This document shows, one piece after another, positions 28,288 through 37,168 of a DNA stretch of 64,000 nucleotides (position 1 is its first letter; each line of letters begins with the position of its first letter). The stretch covers positions 2,027,975 to 2,091,974 of the forward strand of contig NZ_KB913037.1 of the NCBI RefSeq assembly GCF_000384295.1. The letters run 5' to 3'. The notes beneath the pieces were generated by a model that had not been told where the DNA came from, did no database searches, and saw only the letters and a program-made list of their open reading frames with translations. Source of the DNA: Amycolatopsis balhimycina FH 1894 (GTDB lineage: Bacteria > Actinomycetota > Actinomycetes > Mycobacteriales > Pseudonocardiaceae). Position numbers and translations under genes: made by a program.

Positions 28288-28998
28288 GTGGCGGGCACGG
28301 AACACCCCGAACCCGACACCCGGATTCTCGAACGTGGCCTGGGCGACTACGTGCGCGCGGTCGCGGCTGCCGTCGGCGTCCCGGACGAGAGCACCACGGT
28401 GGAGATCAGCGACACGGCCACCGTTCGGGTCGTGAAGCTCGTGATCGCCGAAGCGCTCGACCTGCTGGACGAGGTCGGCCTGGACGCGGTCAGCACAAGG
28501 GGGCTGGCGAAGCGGCTGGGTGTCGAGCAGCCGTCGCCGTACTGGCACTTCCGCAAGAAGGAAGAACTGCTCGGCGCCATGGCCCACGCCGCGATGGCTC
28601 CGCACGCGACGGCCCCGCTACCGACGGCGTCGGACGACTGGCGCGAGTGGTTCCTCGAAAACACGCGCAGCTTCCGGCGAACGCTGCTGATGCACCGCGA
28701 CGGCGCGCGGCTGCACGCCGGCAGCTTCCCGGGAGAACCGGACCTCTCCCGGATCCACCACAAAATGGCGTTCCTCGTCGCATCCGGCGTGCCTGAGCGC
28801 GACGCCCAGGTGGCGATGATGTCGTGCAACCACTTCACCATCGGCAGCGTCCTGGAGCAACAGGCGGAGTCCCACCGAGGCGACGGCCCGGACCCCGGCT
28901 CGGGACTCCCGGTACTGGATCCCGACTCGGCGTTCGAGGACGGACTGGCGCTGATCCTGGACGGCTTGACGCACCGCATCCTCCGCACACACCGCTGA
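28288..28998 (+). CDS. TetR-family regulator with an N-terminal extension
   Basis: A 236-residue TetR protein. GTG 28288 gives about 45 residues (LERGLGDYVRAVAAAVGV) ahead of the HTH, which is VSTRGLAKRLGVEQPSPYWH. The C-terminal part (NTRSFRRTLLMHRDGARLHA, VASGVPERDAQVAMMSCNHF) resembles the TetR_C domain of tetracycline-type repressors. No ribosome site stands out, so a later start is possible. There is no divergent target gene to its left. The minus strand just upstream (about 28100-28230) holds a short natural-looking frame (APSTGYSPWRYGTSATALAK) that may be a relic of the former target. Confidence 0.85.
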   Translation: MAGTEHPEPDTRILERGLGDYVRAVAAAVGVPDESTTVEISDTATVRVVKLVIAEALDLLDEVGLDAVSTRGLAKRLGVEQPSPYWHFRKKEELLGAMAHAAMAPHATAPLPTASDDWREWFLENTRSFRRTLLMHRDGARLHAGSFPGEPDLSRIHHKMAFLVASGVPERDAQVAMMSCNHFTIGSVLEQQAESHRGDGPDPGSGLPVLDPDSAFEDGLALILDGLTHRILRTHR

Positions 28999-29050
28999 GG
29001 AACCGCGCGGACACGGCGGGGCGTCGCCCCTGACACGCCCTGGTTGCTCG

Positions 29051-29683
29051 TCAAGGTGTGATGCAGGCGAGGCGCCCGGCGCACTGATCGAGCAAGTTCT
29101 CGCTTACCGGCCACGGGAAGTCGGGCACGGAGTGCAGCAGGCTGACGTAGCCGTGCAGCGCAGTCCACAGGAGCGTCGCGTCACCCTGCGGGTCGATGCT
29201 GATCGACCGGCCGGCCGCGACACACGCGTCGATGGCCTGCACGAGCAGACCGAAGGCGCGCGCGCCCGGCATCGTCTCCACCGGCTTCGGGGCCACGGGG
29301 CCGGCTTCCACCGGCCGGTCCCGACTGAACAACAAACGGTAGAGCCGGGGATTGCCCACCCCGAACGACACGTAACTACGACACAGCGCACGCAACCGCC
29401 GCACCGGATCGTCATACAAGGGCAGCGTGTCCTCCAGTCCGGCCGACAACCTGCCAAAACACTCGTCGACGACCGCGTCCATGACCGCATCGAGGTTGCC
29501 GAAGTGGCCGTAAATCGACGGTGCCGTGATCCCGGCCTCGCGAGCCACGCCCCGCAGCGTGATGCCGGACGGATCGGCACGGTTCTCGACGAGCCGGGTG
29601 GCCGCCTCGACGATCTCGTCACGCAGCCGCGCGCCGGCACCGCGCGGGTTGGGCTTGCGCTGAGATTCCGCAGTCGGTGTCAT
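29051..29683 (-). CDS. TetR-family regulator, copy 1 of a duplicated module
   Basis: A 210-residue TetR protein (ATG ending at 29683). The HTH is ITLRGVAREAGITAPSIYGH, and the ligand domain contains RLYRLLFSRDRPVEAGPVAP and LLWTALHGYVSLLHSVPDFP. It is divergent from the SRPBCC-like gene at 29775. The 91-base gap holds AT-rich repeats (TTTACAACTGTTTC and CTTACAGTCGTTTAACG) that could be its operator. A truncated copy of this gene lies at 33357-33507. Confidence 0.9.
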   Translation of the reverse strand: MTPTAESQRKPNPRGAGARLRDEIVEAATRLVENRADPSGITLRGVAREAGITAPSIYGHFGNLDAVMDAVVDECFGRLSAGLEDTLPLYDDPVRRLRALCRSYVSFGVGNPRLYRLLFSRDRPVEAGPVAPKPVETMPGARAFGLLVQAIDACVAAGRSISIDPQGDATLLWTALHGYVSLLHSVPDFPWPVSENLLDQCAGRLACITP

Positions 29684-29774
29684 GCCGGCACTTTACAACT
29701 GTTTCTTCTCGCAGCACAGTTCACCTTACAGTCGTTTAACGATAACCACTCGAACCTGGAAAGGCGCTTACACC

Positions 29775-30278
29775 ATGAAGCACACCGGACACACGACGCT
29801 GACCGCCCCGATCGAACGGATCGACCTGGCCAACTGGCTCTTCGCCCTCTCCGACACCGACTATCAGGCCTGCTCACGGGGCCACCGCGCCGCCGGCGTC
29901 TTCGTTCAAGACGGCGTCCGCGGCATGGTCAACGTCGAGGCCATGGGCGGACACCTGATCGTCCTGCACTACCGCGAGGTCACCGCCACGCCGCACCACG
30001 TGGAAATGCTCTCCGAGCGCAGCCGGGTCTACCTGTTCCACCTCGTCCCCGCGACCATCCAGGTCCGCTGGACGATGTCCGCGACCGCCAGAACTGCGGA
30101 CACCACGGACTTCCGGTGCGCCGTCGAACTGACGCTGCCCCCACTGCTGCGCGTCCTCGGCGGCCTGTCCGCGCTCAGCTTCGCGATCCGCGCGCACACC
30201 CGCGAAGAAACCCAGCTTTTCGCCGACGACATCCTCCGGAAGGCGAGAATCGACCAGAATTCGCGGGCCGGCGAATGA
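29775..30278 (+). CDS. SRPBCC-like (START/Bet v1 fold) protein, copy 1
   Basis: A 167-residue protein. The pattern of strands and the C-terminal helix (HLIVLHYREVTATPHHVEML, SRVYLFHLVPATIQVRWTMS, AIRAHTREETQLFADDILRK) fits polyketide cyclase/START-like folds, which bind hydrophobic ligands. No catalytic residue can be named. It is coupled to the next gene by an ATGA overlap and divergent from the TetR gene. A 5'-truncated second copy is at 33508-33703. Confidence 0.65.
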   Translation: MKHTGHTTLTAPIERIDLANWLFALSDTDYQACSRGHRAAGVFVQDGVRGMVNVEAMGGHLIVLHYREVTATPHHVEMLSERSRVYLFHLVPATIQVRWTMSATARTADTTDFRCAVELTLPPLLRVLGGLSALSFAIRAHTREETQLFADDILRKARIDQNSRAGE

Positions 30279-30606
30279 CGACCACGACCCAGGCCGCTGC
30301 CGTCGCCGAATCGGAAAGTCGGCGCCGTGCCGTGCCCGGCACGTGCCCCGCAGCGCGCAAGGCCGCGGACGCCGTGGCCGCGGTCCGCGACGATCCGCCG
30401 GGCCGGCTGGCTATGGCCGCCCGGTTCTACGACGGCGACCGCGCCATCGGCCGATACCGCCGCGCGGAGCTGGCCTTCATGCGCTGGCAGATCCGCCGCG
30501 GCGTCCTCAACCCGCCGGACGCGGCACCCGGCGGCAGCCCGTGGTGGCGGGCAGTCAACGAGAGCCTCCTCCGGGACGCACTGGAGGCACAGTTTCGCGA
30601 TGCCCG
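30275..30606 (+). pseudogene. Truncated copy of the unknown protein at 33700
   Basis: The ATG overlaps the preceding stop (ATGA). About 108 codons match the intact 303-residue protein at 33700-34611 nearly exactly over their second half: FMRWQIRRGVLNPP, AAPGGSPWWRAVNESLLRDA. At about 30597, just after LLRDALEAQF, the match ends, and the sequence becomes the 3' end of the convergent LysR gene. The remaining two thirds of the gene are lost. Confidence 0.8.
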
Positions 30607-31551
30607 TCAGGCGGTCGGTCCCGCCGGTGCGCGAAATGTCCGGCGGACGGCGTCGCGGAGCCAGCGGTGGGCTCCGTCGGCGGACTGGCGGGGATGCCAG
30701 GCCATGCCGATGGTCAGCGGCGGCAAGGACAGCGGGATGTCGAGCAGGCACAGTCCGAGTGCGACGGCGTCAGTGGTGAGGAGTGAGACGCTCGCACCGG
30801 ACAGCGCCGCCGGCACCAGACACACGACGTCACTGCGGGCGGCGAGTGCCATCGCGGCCAGGTGACTGGGGAGGACAACGGCCACCCGCCGGCGAAGATC
30901 GTGTTCGGCGAGGGCGGTGTCGAGCGGACCGGTGAACCGGCCGCGGCGGCTGACCGCGACGTGGTCCGCGGCAGCGAGCAGCGCCGGAGTCAGCGGCTGC
31001 TGGGTCAGGGAATGACCGGGCCGGACGGCGGCCATCATCCGCAGGGTGAGCAGTTCCTCGACCCGGGTTTCGGGATCGACGTGGTCGATGGATCCGATCT
31101 CGAGGTCGATCCGGCCGTCGCGGAGCGCTGTCCCCGCCTCCAGCTCCTCTGCCCGGAACCGCAACGAAATCCCCGGAGCCTCTCGCCGGGCCAGGTGCAG
31201 CAGGCCCGACGCCATCGCCGCTCCGACGAGGTCGGCAGCCTGGAGGGTGAAGGTGGCACGCAAGGTGGCAGGTTCGACCACCGTCCCGGGACTGAGCAAC
31301 GAACTCAGGCTGCGCACCACCGCGGCCGCCTCGTCACGCATCGCCTGGGCGCGCGGCGTGGGGACCATGCTCTGTCCCGCCCTGACCAGGAGGGGATCCT
31401 GGAGGATGCGGCGCAGGCGAGCGAGGGTGCGGCTCATGGCCGCGGGAGACGTGTGCAGGCGGAGCGCGGCCCGCGTGACGCTCTGCTCAGTCAGCAGGGC
31501 GTCGAGCGCGACGGCGAGGTTGGCGTCGATGACCGGATCAGAGCTGTTCAC
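30607..31551 (-). CDS. LysR-family regulator
   Basis: A 314-residue LTTR. The preferred start is GTG 31551 (VNSSDPVIDANLAVALDALL), with GGAATTAACCAG ahead. The HTH region is LLTEQSVTRAALRLHTSPAA then MSRTLARLRRILQDPLLVRA, the NodD/LinR-like subgroup. It is divergent from the NmrA-like gene at 31662 across 110 bases, the likely target. Its 3' end abuts the truncation point of the 30275 pseudogene. Confidence 0.88.
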   Translation of the reverse strand: MNSSDPVIDANLAVALDALLTEQSVTRAALRLHTSPAAMSRTLARLRRILQDPLLVRAGQSMVPTPRAQAMRDEAAAVVRSLSSLLSPGTVVEPATLRATFTLQAADLVGAAMASGLLHLARREAPGISLRFRAEELEAGTALRDGRIDLEIGSIDHVDPETRVEELLTLRMMAAVRPGHSLTQQPLTPALLAAADHVAVSRRGRFTGPLDTALAEHDLRRRVAVVLPSHLAAMALAARSDVVCLVPAALSGASVSLLTTDAVALGLCLLDIPLSLPPLTIGMAWHPRQSADGAHRWLRDAVRRTFRAPAGPTA

Positions 31552-31661
31552 CTGGTTAATTCCATTTCCAGCAATGATTGTGTGCCGAAGTTCCCATTGT
31601 GGCACTTCCCGGCCTCTCGCAGGATGGAGGCATCCCCACCGGCACGACCCGCGAGGTTTCA

Positions 31662-32555
31662 ATGATCGTCATCACTGCCCCCACCGGTAACATCGGCCGC
31701 CACCTGCTGCCCCTGCTGCTGGAGGCCGCGCCCGCGCACGACGAGGAGTTGAGGGTCATCGTCCGCGACCCCGCCCGGCTCCCCGAGGCGGTGCGCGACC
31801 ACATCGAGGTGATCGTCGGCTCGCACGGCGACCCCGAGGTCGTCGATCGGGCCTTCGAAGGCGCGGACGCCGTCTTCTGGCTCGTCCCGCCGGACTCGTC
31901 CCTGACTCCGGCGGACCGCTGGAGCGGTTTCACCCGTCCCGCGACAAAGGCGCTCGCCACCCACGGCGTCGGGCACGTCGTCGGCGTCTCCGCGCTCGGC
32001 CGCGGCACTCCGTTCGCCGACCGTGCCGGACTCGTCACCGCTTCTCTTGCCATGGACGACCTCATCGCGGAGACCGGCGTCGCCTACCGGGCTCTGGCCA
32101 ACCCGTCCTTCTTCGAGAACCTCCTGGAGGAGGCCGACTCGATCCGCGAGAACGGCGTCTTCACCGATGTCGTCGACGCCGACCGCAAAGCTCCTCTCGT
32201 TGCCGTCGCCGACATCGCCGCCGCGGCAGCCCGCCTCCTGCTGGACCGCTCCTGGACCGGCGTTGCCGACGTCCCGGTTCTCGGGCCCCAGGACCTGTCC
32301 CCCCACGACCTGGCTCGAATCATGACCGAACAGCTGGGCCGCCCCGTCCGCTACGAGCGTCAGCCGCTCGAGGAGATGCGCATCGCTCTCGTCGGCTACG
32401 GCCTCGACGAGACGTTCGTCCAGGGCATCGCCGACATGAAGCAGGCCAAGGACAACGGCCTCGACGCGGGCGTCACCCGTACCGCGGACACCGCTTCTCC
32501 CACCACCTTCGAGCAGTGGTGCGCCGACATCCTCAAGCCCGCCGTCCTGCCCTGA
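31662..32555 (+). CDS. NmrA-like NAD(P)-binding reductase
   Basis: A 297-residue atypical SDR with start at ATG 31662 (GCGAGGTTTCA ahead). The Rossmann motif is [20 protein letters not shown]. Other landmarks are [36 protein letters not shown] and [16 protein letters not shown], typical of QorB/NmrA proteins that reduce quinones or sense NADP. The divergent LysR and the darcynin gene 58 bases downstream suggest a small inducible operon. The substrate is unknown. Confidence 0.85.
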   Translation: MIVITAPTGNIGRHLLPLLLEAAPAHDEELRVIVRDPARLPEAVRDHIEVIVGSHGDPEVVDRAFEGADAVFWLVPPDSSLTPADRWSGFTRPATKALATHGVGHVVGVSALGRGTPFADRAGLVTASLAMDDLIAETGVAYRALANPSFFENLLEEADSIRENGVFTDVVDADRKAPLVAVADIAAAAARLLLDRSWTGVADVPVLGPQDLSPHDLARIMTEQLGRPVRYERQPLEEMRIALVGYGLDETFVQGIADMKQAKDNGLDAGVTRTADTASPTTFEQWCADILKPAVLP

Positions 32556-32613
32556 CGCCACGGAATCCGTGATGCCGAGCACGTCGAAACCAACTGGGGT
32601 AAGGAGACCAGCC

Positions 32614-32934
32614 ATGCCCGCCGAAGAAACCGAAGCGACCGTGACCGCTTTCATGCTCGTCAAGACCACGCCTGAATGGCTCGCCATGTCCGTTCAGGAA
32701 CGGGTGGACGCGTTCACCTCCGAAGTCCTTCCCACGATCGAGGCCAAGACCACCAAGGTCCGGTCGCGCTTCTACGACACCGAGTTCTACTCGGCACGCG
32801 TCACCGACGTCTGGGTCTGGGAGGCCGACGACCACCACTCCTACCAGCTCCTCGTCGAAGCGCTGCGGGAGACGCCATTCTGGGACCGCTACTTCGAGGT
32901 CGTCGACCTGCTCGTCGGTACCGAGAACGGCTAG
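32614..32934 (+). CDS. Darcynin-family small protein, probably shortened by a stop codon
   Basis: A 106-residue protein with start at ATG 32614 behind AAGGAGACCAGCC. It has the darcynin pattern: [60 protein letters not shown]. The frame ends at a TAG after GTENG, but the sequence beyond continues in frame for 14 natural-looking codons (ARNYGLDPLATITT) to a TGA. A single TAC-to-TAG change is the simplest explanation. The family function is unknown. The gene follows the NmrA-like gene. Confidence 0.72.
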   Translation: MPAEETEATVTAFMLVKTTPEWLAMSVQERVDAFTSEVLPTIEAKTTKVRSRFYDTEFYSARVTDVWVWEADDHHSYQLLVEALRETPFWDRYFEVVDLLVGTENG

Positions 32935-33191
32935 GCCCGCAACTACGGCCTCGACCCGCTGGCCACCATCACCACCTGAGATACCGTGCCGCAAGGGGCA
33001 CAACGGGTTCTGCCCAAACGTGCCGACACGTCGAATCAAACAGCCATGTCCGCAGTCCTGGCGCGTGCCCCGGCCTGCGTCGGCGGTTGAATCGGGTCCC
33101 GGCGGATGCGACAAAGCCGCGGGGACCTTACAAGCCAACGAAAAGAAGCTTGATCTGAGCGCGGAACAAGCTATCGGCTTCGGGCAGAGCA

Positions 33192-33350
33192 TTGGTCGCC
33201 GGTGCGGCTGCTGCCACTGTACTCGCTCTGCTGCTGTTCTCGTCGGCCTCCGCCAACGCCGAACCGGCCCAGTCGTCGCTCCCGGTCACCACACAGACCG
33301 GCTCTCAGCACGCCGGCATCCCCGCACCGGCCCAGGCCCTCGATTCACAC
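33192..33350 (+). pseudogene. 5' fragment of a secreted protein
   Basis: From TTG 33192 the frame reads as a signal peptide and the start of a mature secreted peptide (VAGAAAATVLALLLFSSASA then NAEPAQSSLPV). At about 33345 it meets the TetR remnant on the other strand and loses sense. Only the export signal and some 25 residues remain. No ribosome site is clear. Confidence 0.45.
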
Positions 33351-33356
33351 GACCGT

Positions 33357-33507
33357 GTTCATGACGGCGTCAAGGTTGTCGAGGTGAGCGTAGATCGAGG
33401 GTGCCGTGATGCCGGCTTCGCTGCCACGCCCCGCAGCGTGATCTCGGCCGGATCGGCGCGGTCCTCGACGAGGCGGGTGGCGGCCTCGACGATCTCGTCG
33501 CGTAGCT
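33357..33507 (-). pseudogene. TetR remnant, copy 2 of the duplicated module
   Basis: The minus strand reads LRDEIVEAATRLVEDRADPA EITLRGVA in one frame, nearly identical to the N-terminal region of the TetR at 29051-29683 (LRDEIVEAATRLVENRADPS). The frame then breaks after GVA. The first codons, the promoter region and the C-terminal ligand domain are missing, and it fuses directly to the SRPBCC remnant. Confidence 0.8.
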
Positions 33508-33703
33508 GACTGCCCGCACCGCCGAAACCACGGACTTCCACTGCACCGTCGAACTGACCATGACGCCGCTCCTGCGCACGCTGGGCTCCTTGTCCGCCCT
33601 GAATTTCGCGATCCGCGCCCACACCCGGGAAGAAACCCAGAAGTTCGCCGACGACATCATCCGCAAGGTGAGAATCACCCAGCGCTCGCAGGTCGGCGAA
33701 TGA
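33508..33703 (+). pseudogene. SRPBCC-like remnant, copy 2
   Basis: Only the last 60 or so codons remain (TARTAETTDFHCTVELTMTP, FAIRAHTREETQKFADDIIR), matching the C-terminus of the protein at 29775-30278. The 5' two thirds and the promoter were lost in the same deletion that removed most of the neighbouring TetR copy. The stop still overlaps the next ATG (ATGA). Confidence 0.8.
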
Positions 33704-34611
33704 TGACCACGACACGAACGACGGTCGACGACTTGCCGGGACACCACCGCCGAGCCATGACCGGAGCGAGTCCCACGGCGCGCACCGCAGCAGGCATCGT
33801 CGCCGCGGTCCGCGACGATCCCGCGGCCCGGCTGGCGCTGGCTACCCGGTTCTACGACAGCAACCGCGCCATCCGGCCATACCGGCGGGCGGAACTGGCG
33901 TTCATGCGCTGGCAAATCCGCCGCGGCGTCCTCAACCCACCCGAGGCGGCACCTGGCGGCAGCCCATGGTGGCGAGCGGTCAACGAAAGCCTCCTGCGCG
34001 ACGCGCTGGAAGCTCAGTACCGGCTGCGCGAGGAAGACCTCTCCACCCCTTCCGTCGAGGTCGGCCGATGGATGACCTTCCTCCGCAACCCGGCACCCCG
34101 GACCTGGTACCGGGCCCACAACTCCAGCATCGTCGCCGGCTACCTCGCCCACCGCGATCTGGCCGACCGGGAATTGCCCGTCGAACGGTTCTTCATGGAC
34201 GTCACCCTGCTGCGGATTCTCTACACCGACTGCCTGCTCTCCGACCCCGGGCTCGCCCTGGGCCGCTTCGCCGCGGCCGGCCCCTGGCTGGCAGATCCCC
34301 GAAACCCTGCTACCGGCGCGTTCCTGTCCCTGCGCACCATCCTGCCGGCCCGCTACCCACTCGACGACATCGAGCCCGCCGACGTGCTCAAGGCCGAGAA
34401 CTACCTCGGCCACCTGGTCGACTACGGCGTGATCCTGCCGCGCGCCCGCAGTCTGTACGAACACGCCGCCCACGACCTCGACCAACCCGCACTGCTCGAC
34501 CTGATCCACGACGGGCACCCGGCCTACGCATGGCCCCCGCAGGACAAGAACGTCTGGGTCAGCCACCGATCACGCCGAACACGCCAAACACTCGAAAGGC
34601 TCGTCCACTGA
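33700..34611 (+). CDS. Unknown protein of the TetR/SRPBCC module, intact copy
   Basis: A 303-residue protein starting at ATG 33700 or 33703. I do not recognise a family. Visible features are RRAELAFMRWQIRRGVLNPP, GGSPWWRAVNESLLRDALEA, FLRNPAPRTWYRAHNSSIVA, FFMDVTLLRILYTDCLLSDP and a C-terminal AYAWPPQDKNVWVSH. It is largely helical, with many Trp and Arg, no signal peptide and no clear membrane span. The shared start overlap with an SRPBCC-like gene in both copies suggests that the two proteins act together, possibly on a hydrophobic compound sensed by the TetR. Confidence 0.7.
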   Translation: MMTTTRTTVDDLPGHHRRAMTGASPTARTAAGIVAAVRDDPAARLALATRFYDSNRAIRPYRRAELAFMRWQIRRGVLNPPEAAPGGSPWWRAVNESLLRDALEAQYRLREEDLSTPSVEVGRWMTFLRNPAPRTWYRAHNSSIVAGYLAHRDLADRELPVERFFMDVTLLRILYTDCLLSDPGLALGRFAAAGPWLADPRNPATGAFLSLRTILPARYPLDDIEPADVLKAENYLGHLVDYGVILPRARSLYEHAAHDLDQPALLDLIHDGHPAYAWPPQDKNVWVSHRSRRTRQTLERLVH

Positions 34612-34799
34612 ACCAATCGGCGGCGAACGACGTGCGCTCTTGGCAGTGGTTGTAGATCGTGTGGTCACCGGCCGCCAGTCTTTCCTCGACAAAGGCGCGC
34701 TCGACGCCGGTTCCACCCAGGTGGTGACGCGCGCCCGCCCGAACGGACCGAGACTGGTCGTCGGGCAGCAGGGGCATACCGGATCGTCGTGGTGCCACG

Positions 34800-35046
34800 G
34801 ACGCCGGTCCTGGCGTCCGTTTCGGTGACCTCTGCTCGACGCCGAGGACGTCAAAGCCGTCCGGAAGACCGGCAGCAGATCCTCGGCGCGGAACATCGCC
34901 GCGCGCCGGCCAGCAGTCAGCTCGGTGAACTCCGCAGCCGGCCCATGGCCGACGATGAGGAGATGGCCGCCGGGTGCGACGGCGTCGGCCACCCGGCGGC
35001 CCACCTGCGTCATGCCGCCGTCCGGGAGGTCCGCCGCTGAGCGGAC
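34800..35046 (-). pseudogene. SAM-dependent methyltransferase remnant
   Basis: The minus strand reads MTQVGRRVADAVAPGGHLLI then VGHGPAAEF and MFRAEDLLPVF, the C-terminal part of a class I methyltransferase domain. After a frameshift near 34855 another frame continues with GLPDGFDVLGVEQRSPKR. Both ends are missing. The stretch 34612-34800 to its left shows nothing I can assign. Confidence 0.5.
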
Positions 35047-35057
35047 GGCGTCGCCGC

Positions 35058-35390
35058 TCAGGCCGTGACGCGCCAGTGTTCCACGATCCGGCCGTTCCGC
35101 AGGCGCTCAATCTGCATCTGACGCGCCGGCTGGGGCCCGAACCCGTGCACAAGCAGGTGCGCCGCGACGAGGTCGCCGTCGGCGAGCAGATGGACCTCCT
35201 CGAAGCGCAGGTCCGGTGCCTGCCGCCGCAGGTCCGCGACGATCGGCTTGAGCCCCTCGGGCCCGCGCGGCAGGTCCGGCAGGCTCGGGCTGTGGTTGAC
35301 GTACGCGGGGTCGATCAGCTCGTCGAACGCGGCGAGGTCGCCGCGGTTGAAGGCGTCCAGGTAGCGGCGGACGACGTCGATGTTGGTCAT
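35058..35390 (-). CDS. SnoaL-like (NTF2-fold) protein
   Basis: A 110-residue protein starting at the ATG ending at 35390. The pattern is MTNIDVVRRYLDAFNRGDLA, VNHSPSLPDLPRGPEG, HLLVHGFGPQPARQMQIERL and a C-terminal GRIVEHWRVTA, typical of SnoaL-like ester cyclase or hydrolase folds that bind small hydrophobic ligands. It is divergent from the LysR gene at 35460 across 69 bases and is its likely target. Confidence 0.82.
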   Translation of the reverse strand: MTNIDVVRRYLDAFNRGDLAAFDELIDPAYVNHSPSLPDLPRGPEGLKPIVADLRRQAPDLRFEEVHLLADGDLVAAHLLVHGFGPQPARQMQIERLRNGRIVEHWRVTA

Positions 35391-35459
35391 GTCCCCAGGC
35401 AACCAGCGGCCGGGCCGGAGCGGAAATGCGCTGGACACCGCCTCTTATGCTGATCGCGT

Positions 35460-36308
35460 ATGAATGATCTGCGCCGGCTCGAAGCGTTCGTCGCGGTGGC
35501 CGAAGAGCTGAACTTCGGGCGGGCCGCGGACCGGCTCGGGCTCACCCAGCCGTCCCTGTCCCGGGCCGTCGGCGCGCTCGAACGCGAGCTGGCCGTGGCG
35601 CTGTTCGACCGCACCACGCGCCGGGTCGCGCTCACGCCCGCCGGCGAGGCGATGCTGCCCGACGCCCGCGCCGCCGTCGAGGCCGCCCGGGCCGCGGCCC
35701 GCCGGGCGCGGCGGGCCGGCGGCTTGGTCGTCGTGTCCAAACCGGATGGTGATCTCGGGCTCTTGCCCGGCATTCTCGACGCGCTCGGCGAGCCCGCCGA
35801 ACTGCTCTTCGCGGCCACCGGCGACGAAGCGGCGAGCATGCTCCGCGACGGCCGCGGCGACGTCGCGCTCGTCGCGGCGCCGTTCGACCGCGCGGGCCTG
35901 GACGTCGAGCAGGTCGCCACCGAGTCGCGCGTCGCCGCGCAGCCCAGCGGGCGGGAAGCGAGGACGCTGCGCGAAGTGCTCGCCCGCCCGGCGGTGACGT
36001 GGCCCGGCGTCGACGCCCGGCTCGACGCGTACTACCGCGCACGCGATCCCCGCACCCGGCCGGCCGATCCGCCGCCCGAACGGCTCGGGCCCCCGGCGAA
36101 GGACCTGGCCGAGGCGCTGCGCCTGGTCGAACTCGGCCAGGCGGTGACGTTCCTGCCGGTGTCCGTCGCCCGCCGCTACCCCCGCGAAGGCGTGGCCTAC
36201 CGCGAGATCGACGGGCTGAGCGACGTCCGGTTGCAGGTCGCCTGGCCGGCGACGTCCCGGTCGCCGCGCGTGGCCGCCTTCGTCCGGACGGCCACGCGCA
36301 CGCCGTAG
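35460..36308 (+). CDS. LysR-family regulator
   Basis: A 282-residue LTTR with HTH MNDLRRLEAFVAVAEELNFG then LTQPSLSRAVGALERELAVA. The effector domain is slightly short and arginine-rich after residue 80 (RAAARRARRAGGLVVVSKPD). It is divergent from the SnoaL-like gene. No canonical ribosome site is seen just ahead of the ATG, so a leaderless transcript is possible. Confidence 0.85.
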   Translation: MNDLRRLEAFVAVAEELNFGRAADRLGLTQPSLSRAVGALERELAVALFDRTTRRVALTPAGEAMLPDARAAVEAARAAARRARRAGGLVVVSKPDGDLGLLPGILDALGEPAELLFAATGDEAASMLRDGRGDVALVAAPFDRAGLDVEQVATESRVAAQPSGREARTLREVLARPAVTWPGVDARLDAYYRARDPRTRPADPPPERLGPPAKDLAEALRLVELGQAVTFLPVSVARRYPREGVAYREIDGLSDVRLQVAWPATSRSPRVAAFVRTATRTP

Positions 36309-36507
36309 CCTCAGCCGGCTGCAGCTCCGGGGAGTACATCTCGATCCAGTGGTACAGGTCGAGCAGCCGGTCCAGGCCGATCCGGGCCGCCGGGTCCATG
36401 GTCACCGGGTCCACTTCGGACACCCGGTGCGCCCAGGACCGGTCGACCAGCGTGAAGACCTGGGGTGCTTGCGGTGGGAGCATCGATATGGTCGGGAGGA
36501 GCTCCTC
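36309..36507 (-). other. Unassigned fragment on the minus strand
   Basis: The minus strand reads a natural-looking segment (PQVFTLVDRSWAHRVSEVDP, IGLDRLLDLYHWIEMYSPEL) that runs without a stop into the antisense of the LysR gene. It has no start and no recognised family. It is probably the tail of a lost gene, since the IS-like fragment next to it starts at 36508. Confidence 0.35.
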
Positions 36508-36560
36508 ATGCAGGCCGTGTCGAAGGGCGAGTTCTACGCCGCCATCCGCCGGGATGCCCG
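36508..36560 (+). mobile_element. Short N-terminal remnant of an IS transposase
   Basis: ATG 36508 opens MQAVSKGEFYAAIRRDARYR, which looks like the first residues of actinobacterial transposases that start with a short HTH (SK-E-YAAIRRDAR). The match ends after about 17 residues. From there to the OsmC gene (36560-36706) the plus strand shows a further unassignable scrap (SGAVLLACGLNLDCPPGEHT). Confidence 0.4.
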
Positions 36561-36706
36561 TTACCGCGACGAGGCTCCGGGACCGTCCACTCCGGAGCCG
36601 TGCTGCTCGCCTGCGGGCTGAACCTGGACTGTCCGCCCGGCGAGCACACGAGCGTGCTCGTCCGCCTGCGCCGGGTGTGCCACCCCCGGACACGGACACG
36701 CCGTGC

Positions 36707-37168
36707 TCACGAACCGGTCGTGACCGGCTCGTGCCGAACGGGGAAGTTCACCGAGTTGGCGATGAAGCACGTGTCGTGCGCCTGCTTGTGCAGGGCCTCG
36801 GCCCGCTCGGCCATGGCCGGGTCGGCGACGGTCACCTCGGGTCGCAGCACGACCTCGGTGAACCGGCCGCTGTTGCCCGGCTCTTCCCGCATGACACCGC
36901 TGGCGGCGTCCAGATAGCCGGTCACCACGACGCCGTCCCGCGCGCACAGCGACAGGAAGGTGAGCATGTGGCACTCCGACAGGGAGGCGACCAGGAGCTC
37001 CTCCGGGTTCCACCGCTCGGGCGTGCCGCGGAACGCGGGGTCGGCGCTGCCCTTCAGCACCGGCTTGCCCTCGACGAGCACGTCGTGGTCCCGCACGTAG
37101 CCGCGATATCCGGCCCCGGTGTCGCCGCTCCAGCGCACCGTGACCCGGTAGTCGTGCTGCTTGCTCAC
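36707..37168 (-). CDS. OsmC/Ohr-family protein
   Basis: A 153-residue protein starting at GTG 37168. The two redox cysteines of the family are in VASLSECHMLTFLSLCA and KQAHDTCFIANSVNFPV, with Glu/Arg context EELLVASLSE. OsmC proteins reduce organic hydroperoxides with thiols in the cytosol. The start overlaps the stop of the GntR gene (GTGA), so the pair is a translationally coupled operon controlled by GntR. Confidence 0.88.
   Translation of the reverse strand: MSKQHDYRVTVRWSGDTGAGYRGYVRDHDVLVEGKPVLKGSADPAFRGTPERWNPEELLVASLSECHMLTFLSLCARDGVVVTGYLDAASGVMREEPGNSGRFTEVVLRPEVTVADPAMAERAEALHKQAHDTCFIANSVNFPVRHEPVTTGS

Noticed and set aside
29683..29775. A defined operator for the TetR at 29051
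   Set aside because: The AT-rich repeats are suggestive, but no clear palindrome is seen, and the duplicate copy has lost this region, so there is nothing to compare.
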